64,000 nucleotides of DNA from JANRKB01 sp033763695 (GTDB lineage Bacteria > Planctomycetota > Phycisphaerae > Phycisphaerales > UBA1924), in assembly GCA_033763695.1 (NCBI GenBank), contig JANRKB010000018.1, positions 1-64,000 of the forward strand, read 5' to 3'. Under the pieces are notes generated by a model. That model was given only the letters and a program-made list of their open reading frames with translations. It had not been told where the DNA came from and made no database searches. The position numbers and the translations under genes were made by a program. Positions 27,036 through 34,887 of the stretch are shown here, piece by piece; the stretch's first letter is position 1, and each line of letters begins with the position of its first letter.

Positions 27036-28720
27036 CTGGCGTCCTCCGACTTCCAAGTCTGCACGCTCAATGCCGGATCCATTTTTGCATCAAATCCGCC
27101 CGGCCACACATCCATGTTCTTCGACGTCCACATGTGCGTCGCCGTCGTGTAGCCCTTCTCGTCCTTGCGGATCAGCGCCTTGAACCGTTTGCCCACCCGC
27201 GTCGGGTCGTAGCTCCGCGCCACGATCAACTGCACCTTCGCGTAACCTTCCGCCGCCGTCCATTCGATGATCCGGTAGCGATCGCTCAACGTCCCTTCGA
27301 TCCCCTTCACGTTGATGTAGATGTTCTGTTCCGACAGTTTGATCTCCAGCGGCGGCTGCTCGCGCCACGTCCCCGCCAGCAGCGGCTCCTTCTCAAACAC
27401 CGCACTCGGCCGCGGCTTGTGCGCCGCCAGTTGCGCCGGGGTCGGATCGCCCGCCGTCACCGGTTTGCTCTCGTCCCACCGAGAGCCGCTCCAGTGCATG
27501 CGGAAGTAGTTCTCTTCACGCTGTGGCGTGCCCTGCGTCAGCCGGATTCGATCGCCTCGCACCTCGTAGGACCCATCAAGCACTTCTTCGTGAATCACCT
27601 TCATGTCTATTCCCCGAGGCTCCTCAGGGAAGTTGGTCGACGTCAACTTCACCTTCAACGTGCCCTTGGCGTCCATCCCCTTGGGCGGCTTCTGCGGCGT
27701 GCATTCCAGAATCTCAAACACCATTCCATACCAACTGCCATCGGGCGCGGGCGCAACGCGAAGGTCCATCGTGTTGCCATCAATCCGCACGTTTGACAGC
27801 GGTTGGTCATTCGAGGAGGTGGAGAACAGATCGACCGGCTCCGTCTCCTTCTTGGGCCGCTCGAACTTCGCCTTCGGGTTAAACGCCGTCGCCGCGGTGA
27901 TCGCGGCCGCCTTCGTCGGCAACAGATACCACGCGCTCGCGCCGATGGTGCCCACGCCCAGCGAAGCCGCGACGATGATCGCGGCGACATTTCGTGCCGC
28001 GCTCGTGGTCGCAAGCGTCGCACCGATGCCCGTGAGCGGAATCTTCGCGATCGACGCCGTCACGCTCGCCGAAGTCGCATAGGTGGATGTGCCGTGCTGC
28101 AGCACGCCCGCGAGCACGTCATGCGCCCCCGCCCCTGCCGCGCTGACGCCCAGCGCAGCCGACCCGAGCCGCTTTCGCAAGTTCGCGAGGGCCCGCTCGA
28201 CGCGACGGCTCATCGTGCCCGCCGCCACGCCCGCCTGCTCCGCCAGTTCATTCAGCGGCCTGCCCGCCAGAAACCGAGCGACGATGACGTCACGGTCCTC
28301 GTCGCTCAGATCGGCCAATGCTGCATCCAGCAGTGGTTCAATGTCTCGCCAGAGCCGAGCCGTCTCCGGCTCTCCGCTGTCTGGCACGTTCTCCAGACCC
28401 ATCGCCGACGCCGCCTGCTCGGCCGGCGCGGCACCCTTCCGACGCATCAGATCCCGACACGTGTTCATCGCGCACGAATGCAGCCACGCCGCCGCGTTGC
28501 TGCGAATCGCTTTCGCACTCCGCGCCAGCCGCAGAAACGTCTCCTGCGCCGCGTCTTCCGCGTCCGCCTCGTTTCCCAGCGTGCGTCGGCAGATCGCAAG
28601 CACCATCGCCTGATAACGCGCGGCAAGCACCTCAAAGGCTTGCGGGTCTGCGCTGCCCGCATACCGCCGAAGCGCGGCGATATCGTCCATCTCTGTCAGT
28701 TGATGCGTCATCTGTGTCAT
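27032..28720 (-). CDS. ECF sigma factor fused to a membrane helix and C-terminal domain
   Basis: A 562-residue protein from the ATG at 28720. Residues about 30-95 are sigma region 2 (AFEVLAARYQAMVLAICRR, DAEDAAQETFLRLARS) and 130-185 region 4 (LSDEDRDVIVARFLAGRPLN, MSRRVERALANLRKRL). A hydrophobic helix at 244-267 (VAAIIVAASLGVGTIGASAW) follows, and then about 290 residues of soluble beta-rich sequence of unknown function. If the helix spans the membrane, the sigma domains face the cytoplasm and the tail the outside. Long-tailed ECF factors are known from planctomycetes. The overlapping pseudopilin gene is the obvious candidate partner. Confidence 0.87.
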   Translation of the reverse strand: MTQMTHQLTEMDDIAALRRYAGSADPQAFEVLAARYQAMVLAICRRTLGNEADAEDAAQETFLRLARSAKAIRSNAAAWLHSCAMNTCRDLMRRKGAAPAEQAASAMGLENVPDSGEPETARLWRDIEPLLDAALADLSDEDRDVIVARFLAGRPLNELAEQAGVAAGTMSRRVERALANLRKRLGSAALGVSAAGAGAHDVLAGVLQHGTSTYATSASVTASIAKIPLTGIGATLATTSAARNVAAIIVAASLGVGTIGASAWYLLPTKAAAITAATAFNPKAKFERPKKETEPVDLFSTSSNDQPLSNVRIDGNTMDLRVAPAPDGSWYGMVFEILECTPQKPPKGMDAKGTLKVKLTSTNFPEEPRGIDMKVIHEEVLDGSYEVRGDRIRLTQGTPQREENYFRMHWSGSRWDESKPVTAGDPTPAQLAAHKPRPSAVFEKEPLLAGTWREQPPLEIKLSEQNIYINVKGIEGTLSDRYRIIEWTAAEGYAKVQLIVARSYDPTRVGKRFKALIRKDEKGYTTATHMWTSKNMDVWPGGFDAKMDPALSVQTWKSEDAR

Positions 28721-28937
28721 GGTGATGTGCCCCGGCGGCCGCGTCGGGCCGCGTGTCACCCCAATAGACGAGAAACACCGACCCGAATTGCGCGCTCCCG
28801 CGAGTTTTTTCGCCGTCGCGCCCGCCGAGAAACGAACGACCGCACTTTCCCAAGAGCGCGCGTTTCGCGCCTCCGAGACCAGCGCGCCGCCCGGAATCCT
28901 TGGCATGCCCAATCAGGCGTTCTTCACGCCGTCCACC

Positions 28938-28943
28938 TACCCT
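28938..28943 (+). promoter_or_regulatory. -10 box for leaderless carboxylase gene
   Basis: TACCCT is followed by CGCTGC and then ATG, a 6-base gap. There is no Shine-Dalgarno sequence before the ATG at 28950. Weaker than the other examples because the box is C-rich. Confidence 0.35.
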
Positions 28944-28949
28944 CGCTGC

Positions 28950-30878
28950 ATGACCAAACGGCCCGCTGATTCCAAGACGAACACAGCACACGGCAGTGCC
29001 GCGCCCGCTTCCACTTCGGCCGCGCCAGCCGCTCCCGCCGACTTACGCGCGACCACCGCCGCGTTCCTCGCCATCGAGCGCAAGCTCAAAGAAGGCGGCG
29101 GCGCAAAGGCCATCGAACGCCAGCACGAAAAGGGACGCCTCACCGCGCGCGAACGCATCGACCGGCTGGTCGACCCCGGCTCTTTCTTCCAGGAGTACGG
29201 CCTTTGGTCCGCGTACGAGATGTACAAGGAGCACGGCGGAGCCCCGGCCGCGGGCGTCGTCACCGGCGTGGGCGTCGTTCACGGCCGTCGCTGCATGATC
29301 ATCGCCAACGACGCGACCGTGAAGGCGGGCGCGTTCTTCCCGATGACATGCAAGAAGATCATCCGCGCCCAGACGATGGCGATGATGGCCCGCCTGCCGC
29401 TGGTTTACCTCGTCGACTCGGCGGGCGTGTTCCTGCCGATGCAGGAAGACGTCTTCCCCGACACCGACGACTTTGGCCGCATCTTCCGCAACAACGCGGT
29501 GCTCAGCGCGGAGGGCATTCCGCAAATCGCCGCGATCATGGGCTTCTGCGTCGCGGGCGGCGGCTATCTGCCCGTGCTCTGCGACACGCTGCTCATGACC
29601 GAGGGCAGCGGGCTCTACCTCGCCGGGCAGGCGCTGGTGAAAGCCGCCATCGGACAGGAAGTGACCGACGAAGAACTCGGCGGCGCGAGCATGCACGCGA
29701 GCATCAGCGGCACGATCGACTTCAAGGAGAAGGATGACGAGGCGTGCATCGTGCGCCTTCGCTCACTGCTCGCAAAGTACGCCCCCTCCCAGAGGGAGGG
29801 GGATGGGGGGTGGGTGCGTGCAGCTCAATCGACTCCTCTCCTACGCAATGCTGTCGAGAAGATGGACCAGCTTACATCGATGATGCAGGAAGGCTGGCTC
29901 AAGTCGCAGGTCGACGCGCTGCTCGCGGCCGACAACGCATCCGCGTCGGGCGCGCAGCCGACTCCGCTCGCTTCCATCCCCGCGCCGGCCGACGGCATCG
30001 GGACGTACCGCGACGCGAACGACATCTACACCGCTTTCACCGACAAACCCGGCGCGCAGTACGACGTGCGCGACGTCATCCACTGCATCGTCGACGTGCG
30101 GGCCGAGCCCAACGACCACGGCCACGAATCGCTCGCGCCCGATTTCGACGAATACAAAGCCGAATACGGCCAATCCATTGTCTGCGGCTACGCCACCATC
30201 GGCGGGCACGCCTGCGGCATCGTCGCCAACCAGAAGAAACTGGTCCAGCGCACCATGCCCGGCGGCAAGAACGGCCCGACCAAAGCCGTGCAGATGCCCG
30301 GCGTCATCTACGACGACAGCGCGGACAAATCCGCCCGCTTCATCATGGACTGCAACCAGCGCAAGATCCCGCTGGTCTTCCTGCACGACACGACGGGCTT
30401 CATGGTCGGCCGCGACAGCGAGCAGGGCGGCATCATCCGCGCCGGCGCGAAGATGGTGAACGCGATGTCCAACTGCATCGTGCCCAAGATCGTCGTCATC
30501 CTCGGCGGCAGTTACGGCGCGGGCAACTACGCGATGTGCGGCCGCGCGTTCGATCAGTTCATCGCCTTCGCGTGGCCCGGCTCCAAGTGCGCGGTCATGG
30601 GGGCGAACCAGGCGACGGGCGTCTTGACCACGATCGAAGAAGCCAGCCGCAAACGCAAGGGCGAAACCATCGACCCCGAGGCACACAAGCAGATCTACTC
30701 GGCGATCCACGCGGGGTACACCGAGCAGGCCGACATCCGCCACGGCGCGGCCCGCGGCTGGGTCGACCGCATCATCGAGCCGCACAAGACGCGCGACGAA
30801 CTCATCGCCGCCCTCGACGCCGCGGCCCAGGGATGGGATTACTCGAACCCCTTCAAGACGGGCGTGCTGCAGACGTGA
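28950..30878 (+). CDS. Acyl-CoA carboxylase carboxyltransferase subunit (probable methylcrotonyl-CoA carboxylase beta)
   Basis: Carboxyltransferase subunit that moves CO2 from biotin to an acyl-CoA. The 642-residue protein has two crotonase-like halves. The N-half includes NDATVKAGAFFPMT, YLVDSAGVFLPMQEDVFPD and GFCVAGGGYLPV, the VDS-G-x-FLPMQ pattern typical of methylcrotonyl-CoA carboxylase. The C-half has FLHDTTGFMVGRDSE and GGSYGAGNYAM. With HMG-CoA lyase and methylglutaconyl-CoA hydratase-like genes at 19.8-22.4 kb this fits leucine breakdown. The biotin-carrying alpha subunit is absent. A short in-frame insertion (about 29779-29850) encodes PSQREGDGGW and looks repeat-derived. Confidence 0.88.
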   Translation: MTKRPADSKTNTAHGSAAPASTSAAPAAPADLRATTAAFLAIERKLKEGGGAKAIERQHEKGRLTARERIDRLVDPGSFFQEYGLWSAYEMYKEHGGAPAAGVVTGVGVVHGRRCMIIANDATVKAGAFFPMTCKKIIRAQTMAMMARLPLVYLVDSAGVFLPMQEDVFPDTDDFGRIFRNNAVLSAEGIPQIAAIMGFCVAGGGYLPVLCDTLLMTEGSGLYLAGQALVKAAIGQEVTDEELGGASMHASISGTIDFKEKDDEACIVRLRSLLAKYAPSQREGDGGWVRAAQSTPLLRNAVEKMDQLTSMMQEGWLKSQVDALLAADNASASGAQPTPLASIPAPADGIGTYRDANDIYTAFTDKPGAQYDVRDVIHCIVDVRAEPNDHGHESLAPDFDEYKAEYGQSIVCGYATIGGHACGIVANQKKLVQRTMPGGKNGPTKAVQMPGVIYDDSADKSARFIMDCNQRKIPLVFLHDTTGFMVGRDSEQGGIIRAGAKMVNAMSNCIVPKIVVILGGSYGAGNYAMCGRAFDQFIAFAWPGSKCAVMGANQATGVLTTIEEASRKRKGETIDPEAHKQIYSAIHAGYTEQADIRHGAARGWVDRIIEPHKTRDELIAALDAAAQGWDYSNPFKTGVLQT

Positions 30879-30893
30879 CGAACTGACGCAACT

Positions 30894-32048
30894 GTGATGC
30901 TGCTCCAAGATCCGGCCATCTGGTTAAGCGTGATCGGCGTCCTCTGCGGGGTCGGGTCAATAGTCGTTGCGGCTCACGCTGTTCGCCGAGTACTGCGTCC
31001 ACGCAACTCGTGCATCCGATGCGGCTACTCGCTATCTGGTCTCGCAGCCGCGCGGCAAGTCACCTGCCCAGAATGTGGTTTCCCAAACGCACACACACGC
31101 GCTACTTCGGGCCAACCAATACCGTGGACACCGATCATCGCTGCGGGCACTTTGCTCCTGGTTGCCTGCACTCAGCCGCTCTGGGTGTCCCCGCTCGCGG
31201 ACTTCATCTGGCGATCGGTTCTGCCGCGATCCGTCGCGCTTGAAACCTTCAGCGCCCAGGGCATCGAGTGGCGAGTCTCCAAGGCTCGCGGGCCACGCTC
31301 GGAAGCACCGAGCGATTGGGAAACCGACGAGTCCCTTGAGTCACGATGGACAGGACAGTCGTGGGTCGTGATTCCTCGCATCGAAGGCCGCGTCAGCGTT
31401 CCCGGCCATCTGCGCGCGAGCTGGAACGCCGCGTTCGATATCGTCAGGCCGCTCGACTTCACCGGTGACGGCGTACCCGATCCATTCGCAATGAGTTACT
31501 CGGGCGGCGCCCATTGCTGCTACACGCTCAGCCTGATTGACACGACAGTAAGGGGCGGCGGTATCATCACGATTGACCTGGTCCACTCCGGCGTGCCTGT
31601 CATTTCGGACCTCGACAATGACGGTGTCGAAGAGATTACGATTCATGATTGGACTTGGGACTACTGGAAGACGGGATTCGCGGGAGCGCCCGCGCCCGAA
31701 GTCATCCTTTCATTCAAGGGCAACACGCTTATCGCAAGAACCGACTTGATGTCCCGACCTCCGCCAACTGAGCAGTCACTGGTATCCATCGCCGCTTCAC
31801 TGTCCCCGCTTCACGCGACGGCGACCGACCCGGTTGATCCCGACCTCTATCGCCACATGCTCGATCTGATGTACTCCGGCAACGAATCGTCAGCCTGGAG
31901 TCTCTTTGACCTCTATCTGCCCGACACGTTCGAACTCAAGACAGCCTTGCGTGCCGAGTTCATTGATCGACTCGACGCGTCGCCGTGGTGGCCCAAGGTT
32001 CGTTCCGCGGCGGCCGCGCCGACTAGAACCGACAAACCCGTGCCCTGA
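30894..32048 (+). CDS. Membrane-anchored zinc-ribbon protein with FG-GAP-like motifs
   Basis: The function is unknown; 384 residues (GTG 30894 or ATG 30897). It has an N-terminal helix (AIWLSVIGVLCGVGSIVVAAHAV), a zinc ribbon CIRCGYSLSGLAA...CPECG (about residues 40-62), a second helix (IPWTPIIAAGTLLLVACTQPL), then a soluble domain. That domain carries two calcium-loop-like motifs DFTGDGVPDPF and DLDNDGVEEITIHD, as in FG-GAP/VCBS beta-propeller repeats. It follows the carboxylase stop by 15 bases and may be co-transcribed with it. Confidence 0.75.
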   Translation: MMLLQDPAIWLSVIGVLCGVGSIVVAAHAVRRVLRPRNSCIRCGYSLSGLAAARQVTCPECGFPNAHTRATSGQPIPWTPIIAAGTLLLVACTQPLWVSPLADFIWRSVLPRSVALETFSAQGIEWRVSKARGPRSEAPSDWETDESLESRWTGQSWVVIPRIEGRVSVPGHLRASWNAAFDIVRPLDFTGDGVPDPFAMSYSGGAHCCYTLSLIDTTVRGGGIITIDLVHSGVPVISDLDNDGVEEITIHDWTWDYWKTGFAGAPAPEVILSFKGNTLIARTDLMSRPPPTEQSLVSIAASLSPLHATATDPVDPDLYRHMLDLMYSGNESSAWSLFDLYLPDTFELKTALRAEFIDRLDASPWWPKVRSAAAAPTRTDKPVP

Positions 32049-32131
32049 AGCGCCACAGTGTTCCTTGCCGCGTCACCCGCAATGAATCGGTTTTGCGGCG
32101 CACACGCGTCCACTGGTGAAGTTCTTGCGTT

Positions 32132-32233
32132 CAACCGCGAAGCGGTTGTGGTGAATAGCCGTGGGTCGCCGCACAGCGGCACCCACGGACCCACCGCCCC
32201 CTCGCATGGGATTGTCGAGGCTGGATCGTGCAC
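32132..32233 (+). repeat. Paired-hairpin element, copy B (half element)
   Basis: One unit only: hairpin 1 CAACCGC-GAA-GCGGTTG, linker TGGTGAATAGC, hairpin 2 CCGTGGGTCGCCGC / GCGGCACCCACGG, then GGGATTGTCGAGGCTGG near the centre. The mirrored half seen in copies A and C is missing. Both stems differ in sequence from the other copies but remain fully paired. It occupies the 246-base gap 32049-32297, which has no gene apart from the -10 box of the next one. Confidence 0.78.
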
Positions 32234-32285
32234 CACACGCTTGCGCGCGAGCCGCCCCTGCGCTCAAGCCGCGTGCGACGACAGA

Positions 32286-32291
32286 TAGACT
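32286..32291 (+). promoter_or_regulatory. -10 box of first zinc-ribbon paralogue
   Basis: TAGACT followed by GCCTTG and ATG (gap 6). The same box and gap precede the two following paralogues (32769-32774 and 33273-33278), even where the box overlaps the preceding stop codon. Confidence 0.5.
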
Positions 32292-32297
32292 GCCTTG

Positions 32298-32771
32298 ATG
32301 CGGATCGGCACACGAACCTTGAAAGCGACCGCGTGGCTGAGCGGGGCCATCTTCATCGCGACGTTGGCGTGCATCGTGTGCAATAGCTGCAGTCTGGATT
32401 TCGGCATTGAATCAGAGCGGTATGCCATTTATGTCTCGGGGGGCGCGGCGGACTTCGTGGATGACGAATTGGACCATTATGGAAATGTTCCCGAGGGTGG
32501 GTGGTGTGCGGTTGCGTTTCAGATTTCAAGGGCCTCCGACGAAATCATCGAGCGTCAGCTTCCACGCTTCGGGACAGGCTTCGTCGGCATTCCCCTTTGG
32601 CTTCCGGCCGCGATGTGTCTCGCTTTCGGCATGCCCTCCGTCGTCACGCTGCGCCGCCGCGTCCGCGCGATCAAGAACGGCGCATGCCAGCGCTGCGGCT
32701 ACCTGTTGACCGGCCTCCCTCCCGCCGCTCCGTGCCCCGAATGCGGCCGCGCGAAGGCGGCGCACGGGTAG
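32298..32771 (+). CDS. Membrane protein with C-terminal zinc ribbon, paralogue 1
   Basis: The function is unknown; 157 residues. It has an N-terminal helix (TAWLSGAIFIATLACIVCNSC), an extracytoplasmic middle of about 70 residues, a second helix (FVGIPLWLPAAMCLAFGMPSV) and a C-terminal ribbon CQRCGYLLTGLPPAAPCPEC. The topology puts the ribbon in the cytoplasm if the middle is outside. It is the first of three tandem paralogues; its 3' end is nearly identical at DNA level to that of paralogue 2 (27 bases through the stop and TAGACTG). Confidence 0.75.
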   Translation: MRIGTRTLKATAWLSGAIFIATLACIVCNSCSLDFGIESERYAIYVSGGAADFVDDELDHYGNVPEGGWCAVAFQISRASDEIIERQLPRFGTGFVGIPLWLPAAMCLAFGMPSVVTLRRRVRAIKNGACQRCGYLLTGLPPAAPCPECGRAKAAHG

Positions 32772-32774
32772 ACT
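32769..32774 (+). promoter_or_regulatory. -10 box of second zinc-ribbon paralogue
   Basis: TAGACT overlaps the stop codon of paralogue 1 and is followed by GTTCCC and ATG (gap 6). Confidence 0.45.
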
Positions 32775-32780
32775 GTTCCC

Positions 32781-33275
32781 ATGCAGTTCGGCGGACGCAC
32801 ACATCGCACGCTCAACAGAGTCGGGCTCGCCCTCGTCGCGATCTTGTGGCTCGGCATCGTCCTGAATCTCTGCGGCATCGGTGTCACGGTGTCCCTGGGC
32901 AATCACGATCTGGGCATCGTCCACGGCGGCTTCGTGTGGACGAGATACTCCGCCGCGACGGGCGGCCGCGGCACCGGGCGGAACTATGGGGTCCAAGTGG
33001 TCTCGTCTCCCGTGTCCGCCGAGAAGTATCTCACGTATGTCGCGTCGATCCGAACTCAAGCCATAGGGCCGTTCGGCTTTGAGGCATCGAGCACACCGCT
33101 CCTGCCACTAACGCTTACAGGCACGGCCGTGGTGATCGTGTCGATCGTGGTGCAGAATGCACTGCGGCGCATCGCCCGCACCGGCGCATGCCCCCACTGC
33201 GGCTACGCGCTCATCGGTATCGCCCCCGCCGCCCCCTGCCCCGAGTGCGGACGCGCGAAGGCGGCGCACGGGTAG
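32781..33275 (+). CDS. Membrane protein with C-terminal zinc ribbon, paralogue 2
   Basis: The function is unknown; 164 residues. First helix VGLALVAILWLGIVLNLCGIG, second helix LLPLTLTGTAVVIVSIVVQNA, ribbon CPHCGYALIGIAPAAPCPEC. The middle region (Gly/Thr/Tyr-rich) shares little with its neighbours while the ribbon and the tail GRAKAAHG match, suggesting domain-wise conversion or selection on the ribbon. It lies 9 bases after paralogue 1. Confidence 0.75.
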   Translation: MQFGGRTHRTLNRVGLALVAILWLGIVLNLCGIGVTVSLGNHDLGIVHGGFVWTRYSAATGGRGTGRNYGVQVVSSPVSAEKYLTYVASIRTQAIGPFGFEASSTPLLPLTLTGTAVVIVSIVVQNALRRIARTGACPHCGYALIGIAPAAPCPECGRAKAAHG

Positions 33276-33278
33276 ACT
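33273..33278 (+). promoter_or_regulatory. -10 box of third zinc-ribbon paralogue
   Basis: TAGACT overlaps the stop of paralogue 2, followed by GCGATC and ATG (gap 6). Confidence 0.45.
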
Positions 33279-33284
33279 GCGATC

Positions 33285-33770
33285 ATGCGGATCAGATCGC
33301 GAACCTTGAAATTGACGACTTGGCTGAGCGCGGCCACGCTCGTTCTGCTCCTGGTCTGCGGGGTCGCCTCATTCTGGGGTTTGGTGCTGCGCATCGAGAC
33401 CTCGATGTGGTTCAGTTCGATCTCGCGCGGCGAAGTATCCATTGTTCGCGGAGCCACGTTCAGTCAACCGTCGACGAGGTCTGAACCGTCATCCATTCAA
33501 CTGTTCGACGCAGATCACATGGGCTATCCATGGGGCACATATCAGGTCCCGCGATGGCAGTTGATCAACGGACGATGGTCAGAGTTTTCCGCAGTAGTTC
33601 CCTTGTGGCTCCCCGCGCTCGTCTCGCTTGGCATCGGCGTCCCCGCGTTCGTCGCGCTGCGCCGTCGCGCTCGCGCGATCAAGAACGGCGCGTGCCGGCA
33701 CTGCGGCTATGCGCTCATTGGCATCGCCCCCGCCGCCCCTTGCCCCGAGTGCGGCCGCGTGCGGACCTGA
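33285..33770 (+). CDS. Membrane protein with C-terminal zinc ribbon, paralogue 3
   Basis: The function is unknown; 161 residues. Its N-terminus (MRIRSRTLKLTTWLSAA) closely matches paralogue 1 (MRIGTRTLKATAWLSGA), and AIKNGACRHCGYALIGIAP combines features of paralogues 1 and 2. Helices are LSAATLVLLLVCGVASFWGLV and VPLWLPALVSLGIGVPAFVAL. It ends in RVRT rather than AKAAHG. Confidence 0.75.
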   Translation: MRIRSRTLKLTTWLSAATLVLLLVCGVASFWGLVLRIETSMWFSSISRGEVSIVRGATFSQPSTRSEPSSIQLFDADHMGYPWGTYQVPRWQLINGRWSEFSAVVPLWLPALVSLGIGVPAFVALRRRARAIKNGACRHCGYALIGIAPAAPCPECGRVRT

Positions 33771-33966
33771 CGCGCCCTCCGGGCCGGGGCTCACGGGGGC
33801 GGCGAGCCCCCTGCACTGCCTTCACCCCCAAGCTTCGCCCCGAGCGTCACCCCCAAGCTTCGCCTCCCGCGAATCGCCCCGTGTACGCCGCAGCCATCAC
33901 TCCCGCCTCACCAACTACACTTCAGAGACGCGCGTCGCGGCGTGCGTGCTTTCCGGGGGACTCGAC

Positions 33967-34671
33967 ATGCTGACCACTTCCACCCGCCCTTACACGGATC
34001 TGGAGTTCGACACGTACGCCGAGTGCATGTCGATGCGGGATTCGGGCGAGTCGTCCGGCTGCGTGCCCGCGCTCTTTGTCGGATTCACGCTCGCGTTCAT
34101 CACCGTCGTCGTGATGTTGTACAAGTTCAGCGGCATGCCAGGCACCACACAATGGACCATTGTGGGCGGCGTCGCGCTCCTCGGCACGCTCGCAACGTGG
34201 GCGCTCTCGTCGCGCATCAGTGCGGTCGGCGACAACCGCCATGACCCGGGCGACTGGACCGACCAGCCCCCCGAATCCGCCACCGAGATCATCGCCACCG
34301 CCGACGCCGCGTGGATCCTCGAAGGCCCCAATCTCACCTCCACCTTTGTCGTTCGCGTCGAGCCCGACCGCTATTTCGTGCTCCATCAAGCCCACTGGAC
34401 GGTGCCGTTTGACGAAGAGGTCGCTCTCGACGCCGCGCCCAGTGTCATCGCGTCGCGCCTGCACGTCGTCCTGCTCGGCGAGGGCGAGCATTGCATCGCC
34501 GTCGACGTCGCGCTCTCTGAGCCGATGATCGCGTGCAACCACGTTGAGCTCGCTTCCACGTCGGCAGACCCAGCCGCCGCCCGAGACATCGACGACGGCC
34601 CGCCCTGCCCCGACGGCGTTTTCGCGGCCGCCGATCTTCCTGCGGCGATTCGCCACGCGATCAATACCTAA
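33967..34671 (+). CDS. Membrane protein of unknown function, two helices
   Basis: Not recognised. Start at 33967 chosen for GGGGGA upstream; the frame is open earlier but has a low-complexity composition. The 234-residue protein has two adjacent helices (VPALFVGFTLAFITVVVMLY and WTIVGGVALLGTLATWALSS, about residues 35-85) and a soluble C-terminal domain with FVVRVEPDRYFVLHQAHW and a Cys-containing end. It follows the zinc-ribbon trio in the same direction. Confidence 0.65.
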   Translation: MLTTSTRPYTDLEFDTYAECMSMRDSGESSGCVPALFVGFTLAFITVVVMLYKFSGMPGTTQWTIVGGVALLGTLATWALSSRISAVGDNRHDPGDWTDQPPESATEIIATADAAWILEGPNLTSTFVVRVEPDRYFVLHQAHWTVPFDEEVALDAAPSVIASRLHVVLLGEGEHCIAVDVALSEPMIACNHVELASTSADPAAARDIDDGPPCPDGVFAAADLPAAIRHAINT

Positions 34672-34735
34672 TTGCTCTTCGAAACACCGTACACAACCCG
34701 TTACCTGAGGTTTTTCCCCCGCTTCTCGGGATCCA

Positions 34736-34793
34736 TTCGGCAACTTCTGCCGAACCTCCCTACAGTCCTTCTCGTCCGTTTCCGCCGGACGAG
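34736..34793 (+). promoter_or_regulatory. Two hairpins in the leader of the choice-of-anchor-A gene
   Basis: Two perfect inverted repeats: TTCGGCA-acttc-TGCCGAA (34736-34754) and CTCGTCCG-tttccgc-CGGACGAG (34771-34793), with TACAGT between them. They lie 95-150 bases before the ATG at 34888. They could be operators, RNA stabilisers or a terminator/attenuator; nothing shows which. Confidence 0.4.
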
Positions 34794-34887
34794 TGTTCTG
34801 CGTTCGCAGGCTGTTCCGGTTCGCCGGGCCGCCCGCGGCATCTGCGGTTGTGCATCGAAGGGTGTTTCGTTTCGGGAGAGAGTCTCA

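Noticed and set aside
34700..34720. T-run after the 33967 gene as a terminator
   Set aside because: GGTTTTTCC is preceded only by a 2-3 bp pairing, not a stable stem.
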